From Muribaculaceae bacterium (GTDB lineage: Bacteria; Bacteroidota; Bacteroidia; Bacteroidales; Muribaculaceae), in contig JAFOXR010000069.1 of assembly GCA_017391675.1 (NCBI GenBank), positions 1-32,335 on the forward strand: a stretch of 32,335 nt of DNA. The letters run 5' to 3'. Positions 1-7,771 of the stretch are shown in pieces. The translations under genes and the position numbers were made by a program. A model generated the notes under the pieces. That model ran no database searches. It saw only the letters and a program-made list of their open reading frames with translations, and was not told where the DNA came from. Positions within the stretch are counted from its first letter, which is position 1. Each line of letters opens with the position of its first letter.

Positions 1-236
1 CCTTCTCCCAGTTGCTTCCATACCTGTGTCAAACTTTCCACATTTTTGCTCACATCGCCAGCATTTATTGAAATATTGGTTGCGCCATACTTTGACAATG
101 ATGTTCCAAACTTAGGCAGAACGAAATGAGCCGTATTCACATCGGTCAAGACGAACAGCTTATTGAAATCCATGCTTTCAAGCACTTGTTCCAGAGCCTG
201 GTTTACTTCATTTGTGAAAATTATATTCTGTGCCAT
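1..236 (-). CDS. aroB: 3-dehydroquinate synthase, N-terminal part (runs off the left edge)
   Basis: This is the first 78 codons of a gene that continues beyond base 1. AroB converts DAHP to 3-dehydroquinate in the cytoplasmic shikimate pathway. The ATG at 234-236 begins MAQNIIFTNEV. The segment then reads KLFVLTDVNTAH, followed by SINAGDVSKNVESL and VWKQLGE. These match the first beta strand and the NAD-side GD.xK.le...W..L pattern at the start of Bacteroidales AroB proteins. The gene starts only 4 bases after the stop of the upstream HAD gene, so it should be the distal member of the minus-strand operon starting near 2319. Only the N-terminus is present, so no catalytic residue can be checked. 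A related sugar-phosphate cyclase remains possible. Confidence 0.72.
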   Translation of the reverse strand, partial: MAQNIIFTNEVNQALEQVLESMDFNKLFVLTDVNTAHFVLPKFGTSLSKYGATNISINAGDVSKNVESLTQVWKQLGE

Positions 237-240
237 TGGC

Positions 241-996
241 TTAATGATATTTATAGTGAAAATATGGGGTTTCCAGCAATTGAGGCAAAGCATCGGCAAA
301 TTGCTCCATTGAGTCAAACACTATATCGGCACCTGCCTCTAACATCTTTTCCCGAGGGATAGGTCCAGTAGTTATGCCTATAACAAAACAGCCCGCAGCC
401 TTACCAGCCCGAATGCCTAGAGGAGCATTCTCTATCACAATGCACTGCTCTGCTGTGCAACCTGCCTTTCTCATGCCTTGGAGATAAGGTTCTGGGTGCG
501 GTTTCCCGTTCTTCACATCATGAGCTGTCACTCGCTTGTCTTCGTCAAATATGCCAGGATAATCCCTGCTCACACGCTCAAGAATAGAAGCCTGTCCCGA
601 ACCGGTAACAAGCACTCTGGCTATGCCTTTTTCTCGTAACGCGTTCACCATACGATCGGCATGCGGCATAACCTCAACCTTACCTATTTCAAGGAAATAG
701 CGGGCCTTGATTTCATACAGGCGTTTTGCTTCGGCATCATCTATACCCTTGCCATAAGTACGGTTGAACAGCAAGTTAATGATACCTGTTCCTGTCATTC
801 CTTCATAGACATAAAATTCTTCCTCTGTAGCAGGAAGCCCAAGTTCATCGGCAAGCCTTTTCCATGCTTGAGTGTGATATTTCATGGAATCATAAAGGAC
901 TCCGTCCATATCTATAAGTGCAGCTCTGATGTTCAGCACCTCCAACCCAGGAGTCTGTTCATGCTGCGTAGTATATTTGTTTATTCTATATTCCAT
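241..996 (-). CDS. HAD-superfamily phosphatase, beta-phosphoglucomutase-like
   Basis: This is a 251-residue cytoplasmic HAD subfamily I hydrolase. Motif I is DMDGVLYDS, with nucleophile D29 and acid/base D31. A helical cap follows at about 35-110. Motif II is VLVTGSGQ (T131), motif III is KPHPEP (K165) and motif IV is VIENAPLG (E189-N190). Motif IV therefore carries E-N where many relatives have E-D, which I believe is common in Bacteroidales members. The roughly 22-residue extension before motif I is a normal length for this group and supports the ATG at 996. It lies 6 bases after the DUF5715 gene and 4 bases before aroB, so co-transcription is likely. The substrate, probably a small sugar phosphate, cannot be read from the sequence. 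Confidence 0.85.
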   Translation of the reverse strand: MEYRINKYTTQHEQTPGLEVLNIRAALIDMDGVLYDSMKYHTQAWKRLADELGLPATEEEFYVYEGMTGTGIINLLFNRTYGKGIDDAEAKRLYEIKARYFLEIGKVEVMPHADRMVNALREKGIARVLVTGSGQASILERVSRDYPGIFDEDKRVTAHDVKNGKPHPEPYLQGMRKAGCTAEQCIVIENAPLGIRAGKAAGCFVIGITTGPIPREKMLEAGADIVFDSMEQFADALPQLLETPYFHYKYH

Positions 997-1002
997 TTCA
1001 GT

Positions 1003-1716
1003 TTATCTTGCAGTTATGTGAAAACAACTCTGCTTGCGTTCATACTTGACATAGCAACGGCCCTGCTCGCGCATGTCAAACAGAATCTCCGCCAGTATAT
1101 TCTTCAAATCCTCCGTATACATGATGTAATTAGGATCACAGTAGTTGAACCTTGTCCAGCTTATGTCAAATGTGGTTCCATACATATGACACGATGAGCC
1201 CGAAGCGTTCACATTTCTCCGTTTCAACTTGTCTACCATATTTTCGGTACGCAGCAAGCTCGTCACTTTTATCTGGCATTCTCTGCCGCCACGGGCAAGC
1301 ACAGTATCGGTAAATGCACGCCCTATATCATGAAGCAGATCCGCCGCTTCTGGCACCAGGTATGGCATGGAATGCGTGAGCGAATCCAGATAATAATCGT
1401 CGCAAGTAGCGATCTTCTTCACAGGACGCTTCAAGTGATAAGCATCTTTAATCGAATATATGGGATTTATGCCTATCGACTGCGCAGCCTCAAGCTGAAC
1501 ATCGTTTTTATCGTTAAACACACGCGCCAGATAGCCGCCCACTCCACGAGTCTTCACCCTATGCACCACATCGTGCTGTGCAGCATCAGGCACTTCGGAA
1601 CGGGACATATTAAAAATCCTCACAGGGCCATTCTCCGAATCATCGGGTGCTCCACATGCCACAAACAAAGCACAAACTGCAATAAAGTGCAGTACAAGAA
1701 ACTTTCTTGAGAACAT
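1003..1716 (-). CDS. DUF5715 lipoprotein, M15-like peptidase fold
   Basis: This is a 237-residue protein with a lipoprotein signal: hydrophobic residues 6-20, then cysteine C21 (LFVAC). The mature part carries the metal-binding pattern of M15/VanY-type D,D-peptidases: SSCHMYGTTFD, giving H177, G180 and D184 in H-x2-G-x3-D spacing, and a C-terminal CFHITAR with H233 as the likely third zinc ligand. Together with the upstream TSLLRT segment this fits the DUF5715 family. The inferred role is a periplasmic or surface-anchored peptidoglycan or peptide hydrolase. Activity is not shown for the family as far as I know. The start abuts the stop of the nitroreductase gene (1717), consistent with an operon. 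Confidence 0.75.
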   Translation of the reverse strand: MFSRKFLVLHFIAVCALFVACGAPDDSENGPVRIFNMSRSEVPDAAQHDVVHRVKTRGVGGYLARVFNDKNDVQLEAAQSIGINPIYSIKDAYHLKRPVKKIATCDDYYLDSLTHSMPYLVPEAADLLHDIGRAFTDTVLARGGRECQIKVTSLLRTENMVDKLKRRNVNASGSSCHMYGTTFDISWTRFNYCDPNYIMYTEDLKNILAEILFDMREQGRCYVKYERKQSCFHITAR

Positions 1717-2319
1717 TTATTTACCCACAGTTTGAACAAGTAGCACTTTTTCTGTCTCACCAAGTTTCAACGCATCTTTCGCTCCTTCGTGGTCAAAACT
1801 CGCTCTTACCACAGTATTCAGTCCTTCAGAAGCACACCACAAATAGATATTGTTGCTCATTGCGCCCACTGTCATACCAGCAAAGACCTCGTTGGTTTGC
1901 TTTGCCAAATCGGCTACAAGAGCTACATTAAGCGGAGCCTTCTTTGCGAAATCCTGCATTGCAAACACTTCTCTATGATCACCGGCATTTACATGTATAA
2001 GCTTGTTTTCTTTAGGTTCATACTTGTAAACAGCTTTTGCCGTAACTACATACGCACTCATTTCCTGCTTATTCAAGGCAGTTGCGACAGTACGCTTTTC
2101 AGGACGATTGTATCCGCACGCAGTCCATAGCATATCACTCAGCTGCTGCTGGCTCAATTCAAAATTGCTGAATTCGCGCGCCGACTGACGATTGCCGATA
2201 GCTTCCATTAGAGGCATTCCGCCCTTACGGTTAGGTTCCGGCAACTGAATATCCTGAGCATTCATGCCGCATGAAGTCATCATTACTACTATACTTATAA
2301 ATAGCGTTTTAATTTTCAT
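1717..2319 (-). CDS. SagB/nitroreductase-family protein with lipoprotein-like signal
   Basis: A flavin-dependent nitroreductase-fold protein of 200 residues. The phosphate/FMN-binding RQSAREFS segment is near residues 44-51, followed by LSDMLWTACGYNRPEKRT. The C-terminal half has GAMSNNIYLWCASEGLNTVVRAS, typical of small SagB/ThcOx-type proteins in Bacteroidales. I chose the ATG at 2317-2319 over an upstream in-frame ATG at 2391. The shorter protein begins with a proper signal (MKIKTLFISIVV) and cysteine C17 in MTSCG, and the longer start would overlap the promoter at 2352-2383. The product is predicted to be exported and possibly lipid-anchored, unusual for a flavoenzyme but common in this subgroup. 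The electron donor and substrate are unknown. It heads the operon. Confidence 0.8.
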   Translation of the reverse strand: MKIKTLFISIVVMMTSCGMNAQDIQLPEPNRKGGMPLMEAIGNRQSAREFSNFELSQQQLSDMLWTACGYNRPEKRTVATALNKQEMSAYVVTAKAVYKYEPKENKLIHVNAGDHREVFAMQDFAKKAPLNVALVADLAKQTNEVFAGMTVGAMSNNIYLWCASEGLNTVVRASFDHEGAKDALKLGETEKVLLVQTVGK

Positions 2320-2351
2320 ATTCTTTGATAATTTATCTTTAAAGTATAATT

Positions 2352-2383
2352 CAAAGGTACTGCAAAGTAGGGAAAATAGCAAA
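2352..2383 (-). promoter_or_regulatory. Bacteroidota promoter for the nitroreductase-DUF5715-HAD-aroB operon
   Basis: On the minus strand there is TTTG (2380-2383), 20 bases, then TACCTTTG (2352-2359). This matches both the -33 and -7 elements of the Bacteroidota consensus with correct spacing. It predicts transcription starting near 2348, with a leader of about 30 bases before the ATG at 2319. Confidence 0.65.
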
Positions 2384-2391
2384 TTAATCAT

Positions 2392-2399
2392 TAAATTTG
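2392..2399 (+). promoter_or_regulatory. Candidate -7 element for the tricorn-type protease gene
   Basis: TAAATTTG fits TAnnTTTG and would give a leader of about 57 bases before the ATG at 2460. No TTTG or TTG occurs 19-21 bases upstream, so only half of the consensus is present. It lies next to the divergent promoter at 2352-2383. Confidence 0.35.
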
Positions 2400-2459
2400 T
2401 AGCAACATTGTAACGATGAATATTCTTTTAACAACAAATAAAGTACAAAACATATTAAC

Positions 2460-5400
2460 ATGAAAAAAATTATTCTCAGCCTTATAACGGCTTCAACCTT
2501 TATAACAGCAAGCGCCACTACGCCTCTATGGCTTCGTGATGTCAAGATTTCACCCAATGGGCAAGAAATAGCATTCTGCTATAAAGGTGACATCTATAAA
2601 GTACCCGCAACTGGCGGAAATGCTATTCAATTGACTACCCAATCGGCCTATGACTGCTCTCCTGTATGGAGTCCTGACGGCAGTAAAATAGCATTTGCCA
2701 GCGACCGCAACGGCAATTTTGATGTGTTTGTGATGTCCTCACAGGGAGGAAACGCAAAGCGTTTAACCACCAACTCTGTTTCGGAAACACCTACAGCATT
2801 CTCCCACGACGGCAAATCGGTTCTATTCAATGCATCAATTCAAGATCCTGCCGAAAGTGCCCTTTTCCCTACTTCGGCCATGACCGAGCTGTACGCAGTA
2901 GACACTAAAGGCGGCAAGACTCGCCAAGTGCTAGGCACTCCTGCCGAAATGGTATGCTACAGCAAGGACGGCAAATTCATGCTTTATCAGGACCGCAAGG
3001 GTTTTGAAGACGAATGGCGCAAGCACCACACATCGTCCATTACACGCGACATCTGGAAATATGATACAGCGAGCGGCAAGCACACCAATCTAACCGACCG
3101 TGCAGGAGAAGACCGCAACCCGATACTTGCTGCCGACGGAGAAACAGTGTATTTCCTGAGCGAGCGTAACGGCGGCACTTTCAATGTGTATTCATTCTCT
3201 ATAAATACTCCACAACAGGTAAAAGCCGTTACTGCATTCAAGACTCACCCTGTGAGATTCCTGTCTTCGGGCAATAACACACTATGCTATACCTACGACG
3301 GCGAAATCTACACACAAGCAATAGGCAAAACACCAAGCAAGGTGAAGATTAACATCGTGAGAGATGACGAGAACAAGCCTGCTACCATGCGTAACTCCAG
3401 CGGTGCAAGAGGCGCTACAGTTTCACCCGACGGGAAGCAAGTTGCCTTTGTCATAAGAGGAGAGGTATTCGTTACTTCAGTAGACTATAATACCACCAAG
3501 AAGATTACCAATACTGCCGCTGCCGAAAATGGCATCACATGGCACCCCGAAAACCGCAAGATAGCCTACGCTAGCGAGCGCAACGGCAACTGGCAGCTAT
3601 ATACTGCAGAGATAGAGCGCAAAGAAGACTTGAACTTCCCTAATGCTACAACAATCAAGGAAGAACCTTTGCTAGCAAACAACAAAGTGGAACGCACCTA
3701 CCCTAGCTATTCTCCCGACGGAAAAGAAATTGCATTCATAGAAGACCGCAACAAACTAATGGTATACAACTTTGAGAGCAAGAAGCTTCGCCAGGTAACC
3801 GACGGTTCATACTGGTACCGCACCGACGGCGGTTTCCACTACACATGGTCACCCGACGGAAAATGGTTTGCACTTGAAATAATAGGCAATATGCACGACC
3901 CTTATACTGATGTTGCAATAGTGAGCGCACAAGGAGGAGAAGTGACCAACATCACCGGAAGCGGATACTTCAGCTCAAGTCCTAGATGGACTCCCGACGG
4001 CAACGCAATCGTGTTTGCGACCGACCGCTACGGTATGCGCAGCCACGCTTCATGGGGTTCGCTCATGGATGTGATGATGGTTTTCATGAACCAGGACGCT
4101 TATGACAAGTACAAACTGAGCAAGGAAGACTACGAGCTTCTCAAAGAACTTGAAAAAGAGCAGAAGAAAAACAAAGAAGATAACGACAAGAAGGAGAAGA
4201 AAGACGATAGCAAGAAATCCGACAAAAAAGATGACAGCAAGAAGAAAGACGACAAGAAAAAGGACATTGTTGTCGAGCTTGACGGTATATGCGACCGCAT
4301 CGTGAGAGTAACACGCAATTCTTCCGACCTTCACGACGCAATGGTAACCAGCGATGGCGAAACAATGTACTACACCACTGCAGGAGACAAGGACATCGAT
4401 GTGTTCAAGGTTGACCTTCGCAAAAAGGAAGAGAAGAAAATAGGCACTTCAAAAGCAGGAACGCTTGATTGCGACAAAGATGCAAAGACTTTGTTCCTTC
4501 TAGGAGGACGCGGCATGAGCAAGCTAGGCGCTGGCGACAAAATGACACCTATCACCTACTCTGCCGAAATGAAAATGGACTTGGCCGCTGAACGCGCTTA
4601 CATGTTTGACCATGTGTGGAAGCAAGAGAAGAAGCGCTTCTACCAGGAAAATCTGCACGGAGTGAATTGGGATTTGATGTATAAGGCATATTCTAAATTC
4701 CTGCCTCACATCAGCAACAATTACGATTTTGCCGAATTGTTAAGCGAAATACTAGGTGAGCTTAATGTATCGCACACTGGCGGACGATTCTACCCATCGG
4801 GAAGCAGTGAAACTACAGCCGATTTCGGATTGCTTTACGACTGGAATCACACTGGAAAAGGACTTAAAGTGTCTGAAATAATTCAGAAAGGTCCATTCGA
4901 CCACAAGAACACCAAACTGACTGCAGGTTGCATCATCGAAAAGATCAACGGCGAGGAAATTGACGAGAACACCGATTACACGACTTTGCTTAACGGACTA
5001 GCAAAGAAGAAGACTCTAGTATCAATACACAACCCTGCCGACGGCACTCGTTGGGACGAAGTGGTGCTGCCTATCACAAAAGGCGCGCTTAATTCTCTTC
5101 TATACAAACGCTGGGTAAAACAGCGCGAAGCCGATGTAGAAAAATGGTCTAACGGACGATTGGGATATGTTCATATACAATCAATGAACGACGGTTCTTT
5201 CCGCACAATATACTCCGACATTCTTGGCAAATTCAACACCAAGGAAGGTATTGTAATAGACACTCGCTTTAATGGTGGCGGCCGCCTGCACGAAGATGTG
5301 GAAATTCTGTTCAGCGGAAAGAAATACTTCACTCAAGTAATCCGCGGACGCGAAGCTTGCGATATGCCAAGCCGTCGCTGGAATAAGCCAAGCATCATGG

Positions 5401-5714
5401 TTCAATGCGAAGCCAATTACAGCAACGCACATGGTACACCTTATGTCTACAAGTTCGGCAAACTAGGCAAGTTGGTTGGTATGCCTGTTCCTGGAACAAT
5501 GACTAGCGTTTCTTGGGAAACACTGCAAGATCCGTCACTAGTATTCGGCATTCCAGTAGTAGGATACCGCTGCGATGACGGAAGCTACCTTGAAAACAAG
5601 CAGCTAGAACCAGATGTAAAGGTGGCTAACGCCCCAGAAACCATCGTCAAAGGCGAAGACACTCAATTGAAAGTTGCCGTCGAAGAACTTCTTAAAGACA
5701 TCGACAAGAAGTAA
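2460..5714 (+). CDS. Tricorn-type S41 serine protease with TolB-like beta-propeller and PDZ domain
   Basis: A 1084-residue secreted protease related to archaeal tricorn. Residues 1-19 form a signal peptide (MKKIILSLITASTF). Repeated propeller strands of the SPDG..IAF type (for example WSPDGSKIAFASDRNG) fill about 25-540. A PDZ domain at about 785-860 (GCIIEKINGEEI) precedes the S41 core. Candidate catalytic residues are H772 (LNVSHTGG), S988 (YSNAHG) and E1045 (SYLENKQLEPD). Their spacing, 216 and 57 residues, closely follows the tricorn His/Ser/Glu residues. An unusual Lys/Asp/Glu-rich stretch at about 561-602 interrupts the propeller-to-protease junction. The protein probably degrades peptides in the periplasm. 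The gene is monocistronic, with a divergent promoter region upstream and a strong terminator downstream. Confidence 0.93.
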   Translation: MKKIILSLITASTFITASATTPLWLRDVKISPNGQEIAFCYKGDIYKVPATGGNAIQLTTQSAYDCSPVWSPDGSKIAFASDRNGNFDVFVMSSQGGNAKRLTTNSVSETPTAFSHDGKSVLFNASIQDPAESALFPTSAMTELYAVDTKGGKTRQVLGTPAEMVCYSKDGKFMLYQDRKGFEDEWRKHHTSSITRDIWKYDTASGKHTNLTDRAGEDRNPILAADGETVYFLSERNGGTFNVYSFSINTPQQVKAVTAFKTHPVRFLSSGNNTLCYTYDGEIYTQAIGKTPSKVKINIVRDDENKPATMRNSSGARGATVSPDGKQVAFVIRGEVFVTSVDYNTTKKITNTAAAENGITWHPENRKIAYASERNGNWQLYTAEIERKEDLNFPNATTIKEEPLLANNKVERTYPSYSPDGKEIAFIEDRNKLMVYNFESKKLRQVTDGSYWYRTDGGFHYTWSPDGKWFALEIIGNMHDPYTDVAIVSAQGGEVTNITGSGYFSSSPRWTPDGNAIVFATDRYGMRSHASWGSLMDVMMVFMNQDAYDKYKLSKEDYELLKELEKEQKKNKEDNDKKEKKDDSKKSDKKDDSKKKDDKKKDIVVELDGICDRIVRVTRNSSDLHDAMVTSDGETMYYTTAGDKDIDVFKVDLRKKEEKKIGTSKAGTLDCDKDAKTLFLLGGRGMSKLGAGDKMTPITYSAEMKMDLAAERAYMFDHVWKQEKKRFYQENLHGVNWDLMYKAYSKFLPHISNNYDFAELLSEILGELNVSHTGGRFYPSGSSETTADFGLLYDWNHTGKGLKVSEIIQKGPFDHKNTKLTAGCIIEKINGEEIDENTDYTTLLNGLAKKKTLVSIHNPADGTRWDEVVLPITKGALNSLLYKRWVKQREADVEKWSNGRLGYVHIQSMNDGSFRTIYSDILGKFNTKEGIVIDTRFNGGGRLHEDVEILFSGKKYFTQVIRGREACDMPSRRWNKPSIMVQCEANYSNAHGTPYVYKFGKLGKLVGMPVPGTMTSVSWETLQDPSLVFGIPVVGYRCDDGSYLENKQLEPDVKVANAPETIVKGEDTQLKVAVEELLKDIDKK

Positions 5715-5740
5715 CAAGATACAACTTTACAACTCTAAAT

Positions 5741-5780
5741 AAGAGGGCGAGTCAAAAAATGAGACTTGCCCTCTTTAGTT
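5741..5780 (+). terminator. Intrinsic terminator of the tricorn-type protease gene
   Basis: A 13-base-pair stem (5741-5753 with 5763-5775, one G-U wobble) encloses a 9-base loop and is followed by TAGTTTTAT. It begins 27 bases after the stop codon. Confidence 0.8.
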
Positions 5781-5895
5781 TTATAGAAATGTGCGTTGCG
5801 AGATATCAGTTTTTTTTTGCATTTACCTGTATTGAAGAATATAATAACCTTATTTATTTTTCGTTATTTTATTGATATAATGACTTTTGGAAAAG

Positions 5896-7320
5896 ATGAA
5901 ACATCTACGATACATTCTTTATGCTGTGGTTGCGTGCATTATGGTTATGACTACAGCTTGCATTGAGGACGATTTCACGACAAGCAGCAGCGACACGCTC
6001 ACTTTCTCGTGCGACACGCTGGCTTTTGATACAGTATTTACCGAGTTAGGCACTCCCACAAAGAGGTTCACCGTATACAACCGCCACAAGAAGATGATAA
6101 ACATATCTTCTATCAAAATGGAAGGGACTAGCAACGGAAAATTCTTTCTGAATGTCGACGGAATGACAGGCGAAGAATTTCACGATGTAGAGATACGCGG
6201 AGAAGACAGCATTTTCGTGTTTGTAGAAGCCTATATCGACCCTACCGACAAGAATAATCCGATAGAGATAACCGACCATGTGCAATTCCTCACTAATGGC
6301 GTACCACAGAAGGTTACTGTTACTGCATGGGGACAAGATGTGATACGCAAATACGGAGAAACCATTACTGCCGACACACGCTTCACAGCCGACAAGCCGT
6401 ATGTTATTTTTGATTCACTTGTCGTTGAGCAAGGCGCTAAGCTATCAATCTCCCCTGGCGCAACAATATGCTTCCACGACAAAGCATACATGGAAGTGCG
6501 TGGTACACTGGAAGCAATAGGCACACAGGACGCACCTATCGCATTGCGAGGCGACCGCACCGATAATGTAGTGGGTGAAATTGACTTTGATATCATGTCG
6601 GGACAATGGGGCGGCATCATTCTTGCACCCGAAAGCTTCGGCAACGAAATGCAGCATGTGCTTATGAGAGGCTCGACCTATGGCGTTTATGCTGACTCTT
6701 GCGGAATAGCAGACCGAATGAAGCTGCATCTGTATAACACTGTACTGCACAATGCCAGCAACTCTGTCCTCACTTCTATTCACTCCTGGATAGAGGCCGA
6801 AGGTTGCGAATTCAGCGAAGCAGGAGGCAACACAGTAGCACTAATTGGCGGAAAACACAGTTTTGTGAACTGCACATTGACTAACTATTATCTCTTCAGC
6901 GCAATAGAAGGAGCAATTTTAGGACTCGGATATGTTCTCCCCGAAGAAGAACAGCAAGGCACACCATTAATGCAGGCCAACTTTGACAACTGCATCATAT
7001 ACGGTCTGTCAACCGACCTTAACATAGGTGATCTTACTGGCTCTAATGTATATTTAAGAAACTGCCTTTTGAAATCGGCTGGAGAAAATGATGACAATTT
7101 CATCAACTGCATTTGGGAAGGCGAACCGGAATTCTTCACTATACGGGAAGAATACATCTTCGACTACCGTTTGAAGAATGAGAGTATGGCAATAGGAACT
7201 GGCGACATGAACCTTTGTCCCGAAAAGGCATCTATTGACCGCTACGGGAACAATCGTTTTGCAGGAGAAAGCATTGACATAGGTGCGTATGTATGGGTTG
7301 AACAGGAAACTAGCGAATAA
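5896..7320 (+). CDS. Surface-type lipoprotein with right-handed beta-helix
   Basis: A 474-residue lipoprotein of unknown function. The ATG at 5896 is preferred to an in-frame TTG at 5887 because it opens a standard signal: MKHLRYILYAVV, then cysteine C22 in TTAC. Three acidic residues follow the cysteine (C-I-E-D-D). In Bacteroidota such acidic stretches act as lipoprotein export signals, so outer-surface display is likely. About 40-155 resembles an Ig-like/BACON-type strand-rich domain (DTVFTELG, KRFTVYN). About 165-400 reads as a parallel beta-helix with short turns (GAKLSISPGATI, GTLEAIGTQDAPI, WGGIIL). No polysaccharide-lyase catalytic motif was recognised. folB begins one base after its stop, so the two are probably co-transcribed. 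Confidence 0.8.
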   Translation: MKHLRYILYAVVACIMVMTTACIEDDFTTSSSDTLTFSCDTLAFDTVFTELGTPTKRFTVYNRHKKMINISSIKMEGTSNGKFFLNVDGMTGEEFHDVEIRGEDSIFVFVEAYIDPTDKNNPIEITDHVQFLTNGVPQKVTVTAWGQDVIRKYGETITADTRFTADKPYVIFDSLVVEQGAKLSISPGATICFHDKAYMEVRGTLEAIGTQDAPIALRGDRTDNVVGEIDFDIMSGQWGGIILAPESFGNEMQHVLMRGSTYGVYADSCGIADRMKLHLYNTVLHNASNSVLTSIHSWIEAEGCEFSEAGGNTVALIGGKHSFVNCTLTNYYLFSAIEGAILGLGYVLPEEEQQGTPLMQANFDNCIIYGLSTDLNIGDLTGSNVYLRNCLLKSAGENDDNFINCIWEGEPEFFTIREEYIFDYRLKNESMAIGTGDMNLCPEKASIDRYGNNRFAGESIDIGAYVWVEQETSE

Positions 7321-7321
7321 A

Positions 7322-7681
7322 ATGGAAACTAGCATAAGACTTGACAACATGAGATTCCACGCTCACCATGGAGTGATGGAACAGGAACGGGCCGTGGGAA
7401 ACGATTTTGAGGTATCTATTGAAGTGTTCTACCCTTTTGAACAGGCATTAACCAGTGACGACCTTAACGATACAATCAATTATGCGGCACTATACGACAT
7501 CATAAGCCGAGAGATGAACATCCCTTCTTCTCTGCTCGAGCATGCAGCTGGCAGAATAATTACTGCAATAAATAAAGAATTTCCTAAAGTAACCGGAGGT
7601 TTTATCTCAATCACAAAAATGCACCCGCCATTTAAATGTGACATGCCTAACGGCGGTGCATCGGTCATCATAAAATGGTAG
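7322..7681 (+). CDS. folB: Dihydroneopterin aldolase
   Basis: FolB cleaves 7,8-dihydroneopterin to 6-hydroxymethyl-dihydropterin and glycolaldehyde in cytoplasmic folate synthesis. At 119 residues it has the normal family length. The conserved residues are present: E22 in GVMEQER, E73 in LLEHAAGRI (pterin binding), and the catalytic lysine K99 in ITKMHPP. I chose the ATG at 7322 because the upstream in-frame ATG at 7283 lies inside the preceding lipoprotein gene and adds residues not found in the family. Only one base separates it from the lipoprotein stop, suggesting translational coupling to a gene with no obvious link to folate. The bidirectional terminator at 7712-7742 closes the operon. 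Confidence 0.93.
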   Translation: METSIRLDNMRFHAHHGVMEQERAVGNDFEVSIEVFYPFEQALTSDDLNDTINYAALYDIISREMNIPSSLLEHAAGRIITAINKEFPKVTGGFISITKMHPPFKCDMPNGGASVIIKW

Positions 7682-7711
7682 CCACATACTTCTTACAATA
7701 AGAATCAAAAA

Positions 7712-7742
7712 AAACTGCGATACCCTATGGATATCGCAGTTT
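7712..7742. terminator. Bidirectional terminator between folB and the TonB-dependent receptor gene
   Basis: A perfect 11-base-pair stem (7712-7722 with 7732-7742) has a 9-base loop. On the minus strand it is followed by an uninterrupted T run, which fits the end of the receptor gene at 7772. On the plus strand the tail is TTCTGTTTAT, weaker but usable for folB. Confidence 0.82.
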
Positions 7743-7771
7743 CTGTTTATATCAATCGAAGCTTGCTATCA

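Noticed and set aside
126-362. Plus-strand 78-residue frame near the left edge
   Set aside because: It runs antisense across the aroB/HAD junction and has no family-like features.
2320-2391. Longer nitroreductase-like protein starting at 2391
   Set aside because: It would place the start inside the consensus promoter and hide the signal peptide inside the protein.
4050-4365. Three minus-strand hydrophobic or basic frames opposite the protease gene
   Set aside because: They are antisense shadows of the Lys/Asp-rich tract, which reads as Phe/Leu/Val on the other strand.
5887-5895. TTG start adding three residues to the beta-helix lipoprotein
   Set aside because: The ATG at 5896 directly opens a normal signal peptide, and the TTG adds charged residues with no support.
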